A DNA stretch of 64,000 nt from Aureobasidium sp. EXF-3400. Its lineage: Eukaryota; Ascomycota; Dothideomycetes; Dothideales; Saccotheciaceae. The notes below the pieces were generated by a model. It was not told the origin of the DNA. It ran no database searches and worked only from the letters and a program-made list of their open reading frames with translations. The stretch covers positions 45,630-109,629 of the forward strand of contig SWBL01000158.1 of assembly GCA_024195585.1 (NCBI GenBank). The letters are read 5' to 3'. The translations under genes and the position numbers were made by a program. Shown here one piece after another: positions 1 through 11,762 of the stretch; position 1 is the first letter of the stretch; the number at the start of each line of letters is the position of its first letter.

Positions 1-1611
1 GCACGTCAAGATCACAGCTAAAGCTGTATAAGCATTGCAACATGCCTAAATCATACTCGTAATGTCAAGTCTTGGAATAGAGTCAGACTAGCATGAGTAA
101 GGAGAGTGAGACGTTTAAGGAGCCGCGGCGGGTACTGAGCCCCTATCAACAAACTCAAAGGTCGAAATTTTACCGTCTTCTAGAATGCAAAGCTAGAACT
201 CACGAAAGCACAGAGAGTCGGCAGAGACGGATATTTGTGAGAGCGAAACGGTCAGTCGACCCGACGCTGTGTGGTGAAGGTAGAGAGGTATTTGACAAGG
301 ACCTGCATTCGGCGCTTTTGCGTGGATTTGGCCGACGGTTCGTATCTCGAGTTATCAAGTCCAACAGCAATCTCTTGACTCGTGATGCCGGATCACAAAG
401 TCTACCAGTAAGCAAGTCGTTGACCGGCGGAGACAATCAAGAAAAGACAAGAAAAGCATGATATTCAAAGTAAAGCTGGGAAACAGGCTTGGTAGGTCTT
501 GTTTTGAAGAGTGTTTTCGATGCCGGGAAATGCGATGCCGGGTAGGATACAGTGTACATGGATGCATGCATGCATTGTGCCTGTCAGCACCGCAGCAACG
601 AACGGCAAGTCGTAAGCGGTGCCTGTTAGCATGGTGATGAGAGGGGTTTCAAACATTCAGGTACGGAGTACATCGTCGATAAAATTCGAGCAGACATCAG
701 AGGTGAGGCTACAGAGTCATGGATACTTAAGAGTGGAAGCTGGGCAGTACAGAGGCACGAAGCAAAGATTCGACTGGTTGTTTCACAGTCGTGACTCCAA
801 GTCGGAGCAAAACCAAGGCCCTTGTCTGGTTCCTTGAAAATAGAAGGACGCTCGGGCACTATTGCGAGACGGGTTAGATGGGGGCAAGTTGAGGGAGATT
901 CAACCAAGACAGAATGGGGCTGGCGCGTTGCGGGAGTGTGGGTTTACGGAGGTTTGCCACGGGCTTTCGTCGTCATCACGGCGGTTGAGGCCATGTTTCG
1001 AGTGCAGAGATGAAGGCATGGTTTGGGGCTGTACGGGCAGGGAGTGTCTGATGGTAAGTGAAGGATGGTGGATACAAAAGCTTGGCCGGCGCGAGGTGTT
1101 AGGGAGAAGTCGTGGTTGCTTACGAAGTTGGTGGGCGCAGAATTGAGATCGGCCCCAGTGTTGCGGTGGTTGTTGAATTGTGTTTGGTCGTCAGTCTGCG
1201 GTGCCACTCTGCCAAAGCCCCTAATTAACACGGCTTGTCCAAAAAGGCCCGTGTTTCGCTCCTTAACCTTTCGAGACCGAAAGCCCCCAAGCAGCGAGCA
1301 CAGGCGCCTGGCGCACAAACAACATAGCGCGACATCTCCCAATCAACAATCTTTTTGCTGCTGCTGCTGCTGCTGTTGCTCGTCTTCTGCATTTCGCATC
1401 TCGCTGTCCGATATCCCCACCACCTCTTCCGCCCCACGACTCCCGGCGACCTCGTCTCCGCCGTATACCATTGCCCACGCAGGCCGAGGGCTGGCCACAG
1501 AGAGACACTAGACGGCCCATCACGACCACATCGGCCGCTCCTCCGCGCTTTACTCTCCGCCATCTGTCTTGCTCCGTCTCGTGCGAGACCTCCTCTCTAC
1601 CAGCACACAGT
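1..1611. other. Upstream region of KRE6-like gene, no gene recognised
   Basis: No open frame here shows a recognisable domain or a plausible spliced model. The last 300 bases are pyrimidine-rich with a CTG run, as expected of a 5' leader and promoter of a filamentous-fungal gene. A TACGGAGTA motif lies at 662-670. Confidence 0.5.
1357..1380 (+). repeat. Short (GCT)n microsatellite in 5' leader
   Basis: Six perfect GCT units, then GTT and GCT, follow a T run about 230 bases before the start codon of the KRE6-like gene. It probably lies in the transcribed leader. It would encode poly-Leu or poly-Ala if read, but no coding frame here is supported. Confidence 0.75.
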
Positions 1612-3806
1612 ATGTCTTCCCCGCCGGCCGCCTACCAGCCATCAACTCCTCACATTCGGCTGAACTCAGGCAGCGACGACCTCGTCAACATGGCCGACAA
1701 CCACTTCGACCAGTCGGTTCGCCCACAACCTTCGTCTCGTTCATTGACGAGACCCGGCACCGCTGGCTCTACAAACGCCCGCCCCTCGCTACATCCCGCC
1801 CCCTCGTCCAACAGCATGTACAACGCTGGCGCCCCCGAGTCGGCAGAGCTCCTTCTCCCACCCAGTCGTTCTCGTCCCTCACGGCGTTTCCGCGACGACG
1901 ACTCGCCAATGAGGTCGCCTAGCCAAAGTGGCTACAACTCCCGTCGCACGAGTTGGGGTTCCGAATCGACTGGCAGCAGAGATAGCCGCGTAGGTCCTTT
2001 CGCCTCCCCTTTCGACGACTCGCGCGCCCCTTCACGTGCCGGCAGCGACGACGAGGGTGTAAACACCCAGACTGTCTCTGAGAAATACAACATTCTGCCT
2101 TCTGCCGGCCTGCTTCTGTTCCCTGAAGATGTCGAAAAGGACGATTACCTACACAACCCAGATCCCAACGAGAAGGAAGGCCGCATAACGTGTGCCGACC
2201 TGTTCTCGAAACGTGGTATCACCAACTTGGGTGGTCTCGTGCTGATCACCCTGGGAGTGTTTATGCTGTTTATCGGATATCCCATCATGTATGTCTTCTA
2301 CTCGACAAGATTCCTTCCCTTTCGACCACTAACGCCCTGTCCAGTACATTCGCTGTCAAGTACAACGAGCCCAAGATCAACACTTGCACCTCTGATCCCA
2401 TGTGTATCAGGAGCGATGTGGCTCTCCTGAAGAATGTACGACAGGGTCTTATTGACCCTGCCACACCCAAATCGGTCATGACAAGGAAAAGTGTCACCGG
2501 CAAAACTCTGAACCTTGTGGTATGTCGCATCAGCTTGCAGTTCAAGAGCCCTTTCACTAACAGCTGTCAAGTTCTCCGACGAGTTCGAAACCGATGGACG
2601 TACTTTCTACGATGGTGACGACCCGTACTTCCAGGGTGTTGACATTTGGTACGGTGTCACGCAGGATCTCGAGGTAAGTTTCTTTAATCAGCACGTATCG
2701 TCGCGACATCTAACAGTAACCAGTGGTACGATCCCGACGCTATTACTACTAAGGACGGTGTCCTTGAAATCACCTTCGATGCCTTCCAGAACCACGGCCT
2801 CAACTACCGTTCGGGTATGCTGCAATCTTGGAACAAGCTTTGCTTCAAGGGTGGCTACCTTGAGGCCAGTATCTCGCTCCCTGGTAGAGGTGACACTATT
2901 GGTTTCTGGCCTGGTTTCTGGGCTATGGGTAACCTCGGTAGACCTGGATACCGTGCCACGACCGACGGCACATGGCCTTACAGTTACTCGGACGTCTGCG
3001 ATCCTGGTATCACTGCTAATCAGTCTTCCCCCGATGGCTTCAACTGGCTTCCTGGAATGCGCCTTCCTGCTTGTACCTGCGATGGCGAAGAGCACCCCAG
3101 TCCTGGAAAGTCCCGCTACGTTGCTGAGATTGATGCTATCGAAGCCAGTGTGTCCTACCTCGATCCCGATCGTTTCGAAGCCGCTGTCGGATCAGCTTCG
3201 CAAAGTTACCAAACTGCTCCTTTCGATATCTTCTGGCGTCCGAACACCGACTTCATTGAGGTCTACGATCCCTCCATCTCTGAGATGAACTCTTACCAGG
3301 GTGGTGTCTACCAGCAGGCTCTTTCAACTGTCACTCTTCTCAATAACGACTGGTACGATGGTAAGGCCTACCAAGTGTACGCCTTCGAATACGAGACTGG
3401 TGATGATGGCTACGTTGCCTGGTACGTCGGTTCGGAGCCTACGTGGAAGATGACTGCCGATGCCGTTGGACCCAACGGAAACGTTGGACAAAGAGTTATG
3501 CCTGAGGAACCCATGGCACTCATTGCCAACTTTGGTCTCTCGGCCAGTTTCGCTCAATTGAACTGGACCGGTCTGGCTGAGCTTATGCCCGGCAAGATGA
3601 GATTCGACTACATTCGCATCTACCAGGACGAGGATGGCGAGATGACTTGCGATCCCGTTGGTTACCCCACCACCGACTACATCAAGAAGCACTCCAACGC
3701 ATACGAGAACCCCAACGTCACAAGTTGGGTGGATGCAGGATATGACTGGCCGCAAAACCAATATGTCGACTCTTGCAAGAGCAGTGTTTACAAGGGCCCG
3801 AACTAA
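1612..3806 (+). CDS. KRE6: Beta-1,6-glucan synthesis-associated protein, KRE6/SKN1 family (GH16-like)
   Basis: Exons are 1612-2288, 2345-2519, 2572-2673 and 2724-3806, giving 678 residues. The three introns (52-56 bases) have GT...AG ends and restore one frame. This is a type II membrane protein: about 205 Ser/Pro-rich cytoplasmic residues, one hydrophobic segment (GGLVLITLGVFMLFIGYPII, residues about 207-226), then a lumenal GH16-like domain. The family motif E-I-D-x-I-E-A is present, as are the aromatic-rich GFWPGFWAMGNLGRPGY segment and several Cys. Known role: Kre6/Skn1 act in the secretory pathway and at the cell surface and are needed for cell-wall beta-1,6-glucan, although their exact enzymatic reaction is debated. 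The ATG at 1612 was chosen because it begins the conserved cytoplasmic tail; an in-frame codon further upstream has no support. The KRE6 versus SKN1 choice cannot be settled from sequence alone. Confidence 0.95.
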
Positions 3807-4376
3807 CGGCAATGGGGACCATTGCAAAGCATTTTCACAGGCGTTTGACGGAGTAGAAGAGGAGGTTCATGACATTTTCCAAACGGGCAACCAATTATTT
3901 TGATTTTCCGACAAGAGTTACAGCGTGCATGGAGATTTGCCATGTCTTTATTTTTTGAAGTGGTTCACGAAACGGAAAGCAACACACGATTGAATTTTTT
4001 GTATACACAGAGTCCTGGTTCGCCATCACTGGAGCAAGAGGCATTCGGGCGTACAAAGAGCTAGACGACCGAGATGGAGCTCCTTAATGATGCATTCGAA
4101 TTGTTTTTAGAAAGGGCAGTTGTTTTTTGAATGTTTTTGTCGCTTGCTTGTGTTTTGACTGCTTGTGGAGGGTTTATGCTTTTGGCCTGATCTACAGAGT
4201 GAAAAAAGCAGGTCTAAATACATGTAATGGAGAAAAACACTTTGAAACATAGCTCTGATCCAGTAAAAAGAAAGATATAGCACAAGTTTCAGGTGGCAAT
4301 GGCAAGAGAAGAGTAAGACTGGGTATTTTACAGAAGGGTAGTATATGTACAAGGCGAGGGATGGTGATTTAATTAT
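3807..4376. other. Convergent 3' region between KRE6-like gene and COX11
   Basis: 570 bases hold the 3' ends of two converging transcripts. The sequence is AT- and T-rich with several TTTTTT runs. No coding frame or RNA gene was recognised. Confidence 0.5.
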
Positions 4377-5153
4377 TTAGGCGACAGGTGACAAGTGACC
4401 GTCCTTGTCGTACTTTGCCTTGAAGAAGGTGTAGTTGAGGGTGATAGTGTCAATCTTGGACATGTTTGGATCCCTCAAGAACTCGGGATCGATGTAGAAG
4501 AAGACAGGCATGTCGACGGTCTCGCCCTTGTTCAGCCTCTGTTCCTCAAAGCAGAAACACTGGATCTTGGAGAAGTAAGGGGCGACCTGACCGGGAGTGA
4601 CCGAGTATGTAGCTACACCAATGATATCCTCTTCTTTGCTCAAGTTTGTGGCGGTATAGAAAGCCAGAGCAGTCTCGCCAGGCAAAACGCGGACTTCCCT
4701 CTGCTGGGGAGTGAACTTCCAGGGCAGGACGTCAGACGTGGAGCCAGCAAAGGTGATGCGCAAGCGGCGAGAATCAGTGACAGGGATGAGGCGTGAGGCA
4801 ATGTCGTCCTCCTCGTATTGACCAGCAGAATGAAGGCTGATGGGTTGGCCACCCCAGCCCATCTGCTGGCAAATCATCTTGTAGAAGGGAACGGAGCCAT
4901 AGGACAAGGCGACTGTGCCGAGGATGATGGACAGAGTGTAGTAGAGAGTGTTGCGGTTCTTGCTCTTGAATTGGGCGCGGAGCTGTTCCTGGGTGGGTCC
5001 ATGGCTCTGTTGCTTGAGCAGCGGGCTGGTCTGGATACTCCTTCGGAAGAAAGTGTGCGGTAGGGGGCGGGCGCACTGTGTGCTAGTCCATGGCTGCCGT
5101 GTCCTTAGTCCTGCGCGCGCAAAACTGCGGCCGAGAAGCGATATCGACTCCAT
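4377..5153 (-). CDS. COX11: Cytochrome c oxidase assembly protein COX11 (CtaG family)
   Basis: A single exon encodes 258 residues. Cox11 is a copper chaperone of the mitochondrial inner membrane that helps form the CuB site of Cox1 in complex IV. The N-terminus is rich in Arg and Ser without acids for about 40 residues, as in a mitochondrial presequence. One transmembrane segment (LYYTLSIILGTVALSYGSVPFY, residues about 70-91) is followed by the conserved YKMICQQMGWGG stretch. The intermembrane-space domain carries the copper-binding motif C-F-C-F-E-E-Q and the family YFSKIQCFCF and PVFFYIDP elements. Length matches fungal homologues. It is transcribed away from the zf-HIT gene across a 145-base gap. 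Confidence 0.97.
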   Translation of the reverse strand: MESISLLGRSFARAGLRTRQPWTSTQCARPLPHTFFRRSIQTSPLLKQQSHGPTQEQLRAQFKSKNRNTLYYTLSIILGTVALSYGSVPFYKMICQQMGWGGQPISLHSAGQYEEDDIASRLIPVTDSRRLRITFAGSTSDVLPWKFTPQQREVRVLPGETALAFYTATNLSKEEDIIGVATYSVTPGQVAPYFSKIQCFCFEEQRLNKGETVDMPVFFYIDPEFLRDPNMSKIDTITLNYTFFKAKYDKDGHLSPVA

Positions 5154-5298
5154 GGCGGGTTATTATGGAAAATGTAGAGGGGCACAATGCGCCTGATCAT
5201 CATGTCGGAGGTGAAGCGACTGGCCGCAAAGCTTACTCATCCACATTTTATCTTTTACCCATCCATTCCTCATCTTACCTATACATAACGATATCAAG
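5154..5298. promoter_or_regulatory. Short divergent promoter, COX11 / zf-HIT gene
   Basis: Only 145 bases separate the start codons of two genes transcribed in opposite directions, so both 5' leaders and core promoters must fit here. No clear TATA box was seen. Shared regulation is inference. Confidence 0.6.
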
Positions 5299-5902
5299 AT
5301 GGTAGGTGTCTGTGGTTTATGTGAACAGAACGAGTCCAAGTACAAGTGTCCAACTTGTCAGGTGCCATAGTAAGTGCTCGATAGTCGCGAGAACATGTCG
5401 CATTCTGACTGTCAGCAGTTGCTCCATCGCATGCTTCAAACAGCACAAGGAAACCCACGCAAACGATCCACCAAAAGAACAAGCCACTCAAACAGTCCAG
5501 CTTACACAACTCACACCTTCTGAATCACCTGCCGTAAGAAACCCGCTACCAGGAAGTACCAAGAAAATCGACTTTACAGGCTTCGAATCCGACCCAGAGC
5601 TTTTGCGCCTGCTCTCTAGATATCCCAATCTGCGCATCCAACTTCAAAGTGTCTATGGTCTGACATTAGAGCCTCCACCGCAGGAGCAACGTTCGTTCTC
5701 CTCCTTCAGGGGCAGAGGCAGGGGCAGAGGAAGAGGAGGTTTCCATCAGCAGTCACACTGGTCACAAGCAAAGGGCGACAAGGAGGCCACAGAGTCCTTC
5801 AGGAACATGAGGAATGTTGACGGTGATGAACAAGCTCTGGCTGAGTTTGTACAGCTGCTCAAGATGAGATTTGCGACCGAAGCCGATAATGCTGCCACTT
5901 GA
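5299..5902 (+). CDS. zf-HIT zinc-finger protein, Hit1/ZNHIT3-like
   Basis: Exons 5299-5369 and 5419-5902 give 184 residues. The 49-base intron splits a Tyr codon inside the zinc finger, so the finger is complete only after splicing. The spliced N-terminus shows CGLC, then KYKCPTC, then YCSIACFKQH: the treble-clef HIT finger with paired C-x2-C ligands and a terminal C-x3-H. Members such as yeast Hit1 and human ZNHIT3 help assemble box C/D snoRNPs, which fits the size and the single N-terminal finger. Residues about 119-130 form an Arg-Gly run (RGRGRGRGRGG) suggestive of RNA binding. The C-terminal helix (LAEFVQLLKMRF) resembles the partner-binding tail of Hit1-type proteins. The family call is firm; the Hit1 orthology is likely but not proven. 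Confidence 0.85.
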
Positions 5903-6196
5903 GCCACGACAGGCAACCGCGACTTGCGAACATTCATCTCCGGCACATAAACCCAAAGATGCACCTTCTGCATCATCAGACTGCCTAGATTCTTGGACAC
6001 AAACGGAATTTTCAAGCACACCGAGGCCAGCAGTATATTATGCACATCTCGATACGAGAAAGCTCAAGGATTTTCATACTTGACTATACAACATTGATCA
6101 AGGTCATAGCCAACAGGCACAACTGCCAGCGGCGCACTCCAAAACATTCCGTTGTCTCTAGGACATTCCAACTCTTCCAATAACTCAGCTGTCCTC

Positions 6197-7676
6197 TTAC
6201 TTCAGCTCCTTCTTGCTATCAATCGACATTTCGGAGAGGGGTCCTTCCTTGACCATGAGAGACTAGAGGCACGGGGTTAGCAACAGACTCGACTAGTATC
6301 AGGTCTCGCTTTACATACCATCACTTCGTACAGGACGTCAGCAGCGGCCATGGTGGTGAGCTCAGCGTTGGTGTCGTAAGCAGGAGCAACCTCGACAATA
6401 TCAGCTGCCACGAGGTGAATGCCCTCCAAACCACGGATAATAGTGCGGAGCTCGCGAGTGCTCCAGCCACCAGTCTCAGGAGTACCAGTTGCAGGAGCAA
6501 AGGCAGGATCAAGTGTGTCAATGTCGATTGAGAGGTACACAGGGTTGTCATGGCCGACACGCTCGTGGATCTTCTTGATGATACCCTCAGTGCCGATGGT
6601 GTCGATTTCACGAGCCTCGACAATCTCGAAACCGCAGTAACCGTCATTCTCATAATCCGACATTCCGGACAGAGTCGTGCGAATACCGGCATGGATGTTG
6701 GTATCATTGCGCAGGAGGCCCTTTTAAAGCGAAGGTACAATTAGCAGAGTTCTGTGGAAAAATAGGTGTGGTACTTATGCAACGAGACAGCTCGCAGTTT
6801 GAGCTTGACATCCATGAAATGGCGTCCTGGACGCGGTCTCATTGACGTCAACCAAACATGCAAGACTGCCTCGCTGAATTTGTACCTTCAGCTTACTTAC
6901 TTGCTGACTCGCTTGGTAAAAATATGTTCCGTGGTTGATCGATGCAACCTTTGTTGGAGCTCCTCCGAAAACCTTGGGCTTCCATGTGTCGAGATGGGAG
7001 TCAAAGTGAATGACTGTGATGGGTCCATACGCCTTGTTCATCGAGCGCAGGAGAGGCAGAGTTATAGTGTGGTCACCTCCCATGGTGATGACACGAGGCA
7101 ATGTCTTTCCGTGCTTGGAGGGGCCAGCCATGTGTGCGTTTGCGGCAGGCTCGCGCATCAGGATACTGTTGTGGCCTTCTTCAATCTGCTTCAGGGCCCA
7201 CTCATTGTCGTAACTGGTCACGGGAATATCACCACAATCGATGACAGTGGCCCATCCATTGAAAGGGTTGGTCTGGATTTGAGTCAGTATTGGGCTGCAT
7301 GATGGATATTGCTGCTGCTACGAACCTGGAGAGGGACATTGAAACCTCCGTAAAGGTTCAGGCGTCTCGAACCTTGACGAATACCGCTGGGGCCAAATCT
7401 GGCACCAGGACGGTAGCTGGTTCCGGTATCGAAGGGTGCGCCAATGAAGGCAATGTCGTACTTGCGAGCGTCGCTGGCCAAGCAAGGATGGTACTCGATA
7501 CGACCGAAGGTGGAGATTCCAGAGAAGACCGAATCGGCCTGTGTACCACCATCACCAGGAAGGGCATTGTACCACAATTGCTTGTGAGGGCCTTCCTTGA
7601 AGGTCTCTTGGTTATGGTCGCCATGTGCAGAAACACTGGCTGCCAAAGCAGTGGCAGCGGTAATCAGCTTGAACAT
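6197..7676 (-). CDS. Agmatinase/ureohydrolase family protein with N-terminal signal peptide
   Basis: Exons from the start are 7326-7676, 6901-7272, 6319-6720 and 6197-6262, giving 396 residues. Ureohydrolases use two Mn ions to release urea from agmatine, arginine or related guanidino compounds. All metal ligands are visible: GGDH, the D-S-H-L-D segment, and S-I-D-I-D-T-L-D-P. The GARFGPSGIR and NIHAGIRT motifs favour agmatinase over arginase. The first 18 residues (MFKLITAATALAASVSAH) read as a cleavable signal peptide, so the protein probably enters the secretory pathway. The second intron is 180 bases, much longer than others here, and ends in AAAG rather than a pyrimidine-AG; that acceptor is forced by an in-frame TAA just upstream. 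The substrate is uncertain. Confidence 0.9.
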
Positions 7677-8479
7677 ACTGGCGACTATGTTTCAAAGGAG
7701 CAATTGAGAAAAGAGATGACAAGGATGAGAGAGATGATGTGAACTGGAGAAAAGGAAGCAGGAGCGACCTCGTAACTAATACCTTCAGCCGGCCTCCAAG
7801 GACACAGAGAGTCACGCAACCGCGAGCTTTGCATCGTTACCTAACCTCGAGTTGTCAAGATTGTCAACAACAGACTAAGCTATACAAGGGAGCTCAGAAC
7901 GAAAACCTTGTCACCGATGACATGTCGAGCAATCCAACTATTTTTTGTTCCGGACTACTGGCGTCACATCAAGTCCAAAAATCACGATATCACTGCACCT
8001 ACCCCACATGTTGACACACCGGCCTTAGAGTGCGGCGGCACAGATATGCCCTGAGATCGGGCCACAATCTGCAGTCCCATGAGACCCCGCAATCCTGGGG
8101 TTTGTAAAGAGGCTTTATAAGACTGACGTCGATGCTCTATCGCTCGGTTGTAGACCTGGATTGGTAACCTCCTTGGTAATCGCAGAAACATTATCTGATT
8201 GGTTGCTGATATCGGCCATTGGGTCAGCCCAATGGCTTGGTGTTCCTGCATGGTGATGGGGGCTTCCTGATCAGGTACCACGATCTTACTTCTGAATCAA
8301 CGATCGCCTGTATCTTGTCCAAGCTATTGACCCTATGATCTCGTCTGGTATGGCTGATCCTTGTCAGAAGTGTGGACAAATTCTGGGTATCATTGCTTTT
8401 TATTCAGTCTAGACTATCTATGGCAAACTTTGCAGGATATCAAGCCTACAGCTCTATCTTCAATCGTAGCCTGTTCGAA
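7677..8479. other. Intergenic region upstream of agmatinase-like gene
   Basis: About 800 bases lie between the agmatinase-like start and the 3' end of the MATE gene, both on the minus strand. It presumably holds the agmatinase promoter and the MATE terminator. No supported gene was seen. Confidence 0.5.
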
Positions 8480-10122
8480 TTACCGGCTCTCCTCTCCTTG
8501 ATAGCCCTCGACATTGTCAGCCAAGCCAGACTCCACTTGTTCCTCATGCTCCATTCTTTCAAAGGCCTTGCGAACTTGATGATCCCAATCACTCCATGCG
8601 ACGATCGCCCACTCACCAAAGCCGACGAGATAGAGCGCAATGCATTGACCAATCCACAGGCCAGACAAACCCCAGCCATGGAAAGCTAGCCAGATTCCCA
8701 GAGGCAGGGCGCCAGCATAGTAGCTGATCATGTTGACGAGAGCACCTACATGCTGTCGTCCCATGCCACGAAGAGATCCGCCGCAAGAGCCGTTCAGCCC
8801 ATCAGCAATCTGGAAGAGAGCGACCCAAGGCATGACTTCTGCAGTCAGATTGATTACATCCTGATCGTCGTTGAAGATCTTTGCGTAGAAGTTCTTGACC
8901 GACATCAGAAGGGCAAGCACGAGTGCTCCGAGGATCATTGACAGCCAGGCAGCAACATTGGCAGATCGTGCTGCACCCTTGGTGTCTCTGCCTCCCAGCA
9001 AGTTTCCTACACGCGCTGATGTTGCGACTCCAACACCGAATGGGATGGTGTTGAGAACCTGGTCAGTAGTCATGATGACGGATTGTGCAGCCAGGGGGAT
9101 CGTTCCAAGTTTGCCTGCTGCGAGAGCCACGATCTCGAAAGCCCACCACTCGGTTCCTACGTGGACGACTCCGAGAAGTGCAAGTTTCGTGAACGTGCCC
9201 ATGTTCTGGAATGCTTTCTTCGACCATCCGCCCCAGCAGTCCCAGCCCGCGACGAAGCGTGCGTAGGCTAGAAGAAGCAAAAACGACAACCAGTAGGATA
9301 TACTTGTGGCGAGAGGTGCTCCAAGGAGGCCCATCTTGAGAGTGTACACAAAAAGGTAGTTCAGGCCTGCGTTCACCGGCGAGGTAATGAGAAGGACATA
9401 TGTACCTGGTCTCATGATGCCTTGGATTGAGTGATTAGTGCTTGATCGTACTTCAGGGGTACCAGGACTGTCTTACCTTGTGCTTGGAGATATTTCTTCA
9501 AGCATTCGAAATAGATGTATCCAAGTCCACCAAGCGCAAGTACACTGAGAAATTTGCTGCTGTCTTCGGATAGGCGCTCGTCCTGACCAAGAGCCATAAA
9601 GACAGGTTTCGAGCACAGCCAGAGGATGGCGACCGGAACGTACAACAGACCAAGGACGAACACAGCTCGCTGGAGAATGATGCCCAGGTCATGCTTGTCT
9701 TTGCTTCCGGTAAAACTCGCAGACGCAAGAGTGTCGATGGCTGTAGTACCTCCCAGTGCAATGAGCCAACCAGACGCCATGGCAAACATATATGAGAACG
9801 CAGCAGCTGCCAGAGCCTCAGGGCTCAGTCGTCCAACGACGAGGACCGAAACAGTCTGTAAAGAGTTTTGCAGCATGTATGCAAGGAAGACGGGAATCGA
9901 TCCGTTCAGCAGAACCCAAAACTCGTGAATGACAAGCTGAGTGGTGCTCTTGCCTTCGAAGTCGAAGTCATCGACTGATCCAATCGTTGGCTGCTCATCG
10001 TGAGGCTTTGGAAGAAGAGAAGTTCTCTCGTCGGGTTCTTGGTCTTTCGAATCAGTCGACTTCTGCAGAAAGTTGGGTAGCCACGAGCTGGCGCTCTCAG
10101 TGCCGTCTTGTCGACTATCCAT
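8480..10122 (-). CDS. MATE-family multidrug/toxin efflux transporter
   Basis: Exons 9477-10122 and 8480-9420 join across a 56-base intron to give 528 residues. After about 75 hydrophilic residues containing DERTSLLPKP, there are about twelve hydrophobic segments arranged as two similar halves. Family hallmarks include the first-half IALGGTTAIDTLASASFTGS segment and, at the start of the second half, the GTIPLAAQSV and VGVATSARVGNLLG segments. MATE proteins export organic cations and drugs using an ion gradient; fungal members resemble yeast Erc1 and many act at the vacuole. The C-terminus ends in an acidic tail. The start at 10122 is the first ATG; a frame extension upstream to 10137 lacks one. 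The substrate cannot be predicted. Confidence 0.93.
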
Positions 10123-11762
10123 GGTTTCAAAGTTCAAGCAGAATCAATACACGAGATACTCGACACATTTGACATTGGCTGTCCGAGACATGAAGTACAT
10201 GTCCGAATCAACGATCAGCGACCACGCCTATTGGAAGATAGGTAACATGATGTTGTAAGCGCTCGTTGAATAATGTTGGGTGCCGGCCATGAAAAAGAAG
10301 GTTTAGTCATACTGCTGGGCGAGATCCCGACCTGAGGACGGGCTGAACATCCAGAAGGAGACTGGTGAAAAAGCGATAGGGAAGAACTTTCGGTACCGGT
10401 AGACGGCATTAGTGTCAAGTCAAGTGGAGTTCTTTTTTTTGACAGCCAGAAGTCGGCATGCGGTCAAACCCTGTCCAGGGTCCTTCTTATCAAAAGACTC
10501 CGCTGGGGTAGATTGGGGTTGTTGACTAAGGGCTGTCGCTAAGCAGAGATGACTACAACGGCATGTCAGACGGCTATTTGTTCCTTCGCGCAGGTACATG
10601 GAGTAGAGTCCATAGATACGAGCTGACTGTATAAGCCATCGCATCATAACCTCCGGGGCGAGGTTCTTCAAGGTTGTCGCTTCGGGGATGTGCAAAGCGT
10701 AGGTGGTCGTGGAAAGATAAGGGCAGGTATTGAAGCCCCCACATGTCGCACCTCCCTTTGTTAATCACCTCCAGACAGCCACTGTATACGTGGAAGAATC
10801 CTGAATACTCTGTAGGTTTATCGTTTCCGTCATGCTTATAGGGAATCTCAAATGCAGTAGTCATGAATACATTGAATAGTACTTTCGGATGTCGGAGATG
10901 CTGTCCTTCTGGGAGGCACGGAAGGGTGGGTCAGCGGACCTGCACAGACCAACTCTTGATTGCTCCTACTTCGACGCATGGCGGACAAGTAATCTCCAGG
11001 CATGCACACAAAAAGTCTTGAATATGAAGTAGGAGGCGCCACTCTAGCGATTGGCACGATCGATAGATCCACGAGGATTCGAGATCCAGATAACCTAGAG
11101 ACCTACCTGTGACGAGTCTGATCACTAGGTAGATCCGGCACACCGAAGACTGTGACTTCCACGTCTTCGCTCTTTCCGCAATCACATAGCAATGATAGTT
11201 GCAGCTATGGATGTGGGCAGTGTTCCTCAAGCAAGAGGTGAGCCGAGCGAGCTGATCAATTGATGATCCCAGCAGTTGCCACTGTAACTACTCTATTTAC
11301 CACAAAGCTGTATCGCCTGGCTCAAGGCGTGATCAATTGCCGAAGACAGAAGTCATGCAAGAAGAAACTCAAAATCGATCACAAATCCGTCAGACTCTGC
11401 TGCCTCACTTCTGACTACGCAGGCGAGGATTGATGGTTGCGCCAAGTGACACAAGTCCCACAACCGACCCGCCAGTTGAATCCAGCAGAGTCGAGATATG
11501 AGATTTTGAGATAGCACCTGCATGATGATTCGGCGAATCGGATCCTGGTCGGCACGGCACCTATCAGGCGCCTCCAATTGCTTCAATAGGGCTGCGAAAA
11601 AGTATCGTACATTTACACACGCCTATTATCCATATGCAAAGATTGGCGTTGAGGTTGCTCCAACATGTCTTACTAGTTTTTGTTCTTTAACACAGTCCTT
11701 CCAGCCTCCACCGGTTCTTCTCGTCCATCAGAAACAAAGTCAATGCATTGAAAGTACCAAAC
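10123..11762. other. Long divergent intergenic region, MATE gene / permease gene
   Basis: 1.64 kb lies between two start codons facing apart, so it serves as promoter space for both. Open frames of up to 99 codons occur on the minus strand but overlap one another and show no domain. A GATAAG element lies near 10716, which could suit nitrogen control of the permease, but a single such site is weak evidence. Confidence 0.45.
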
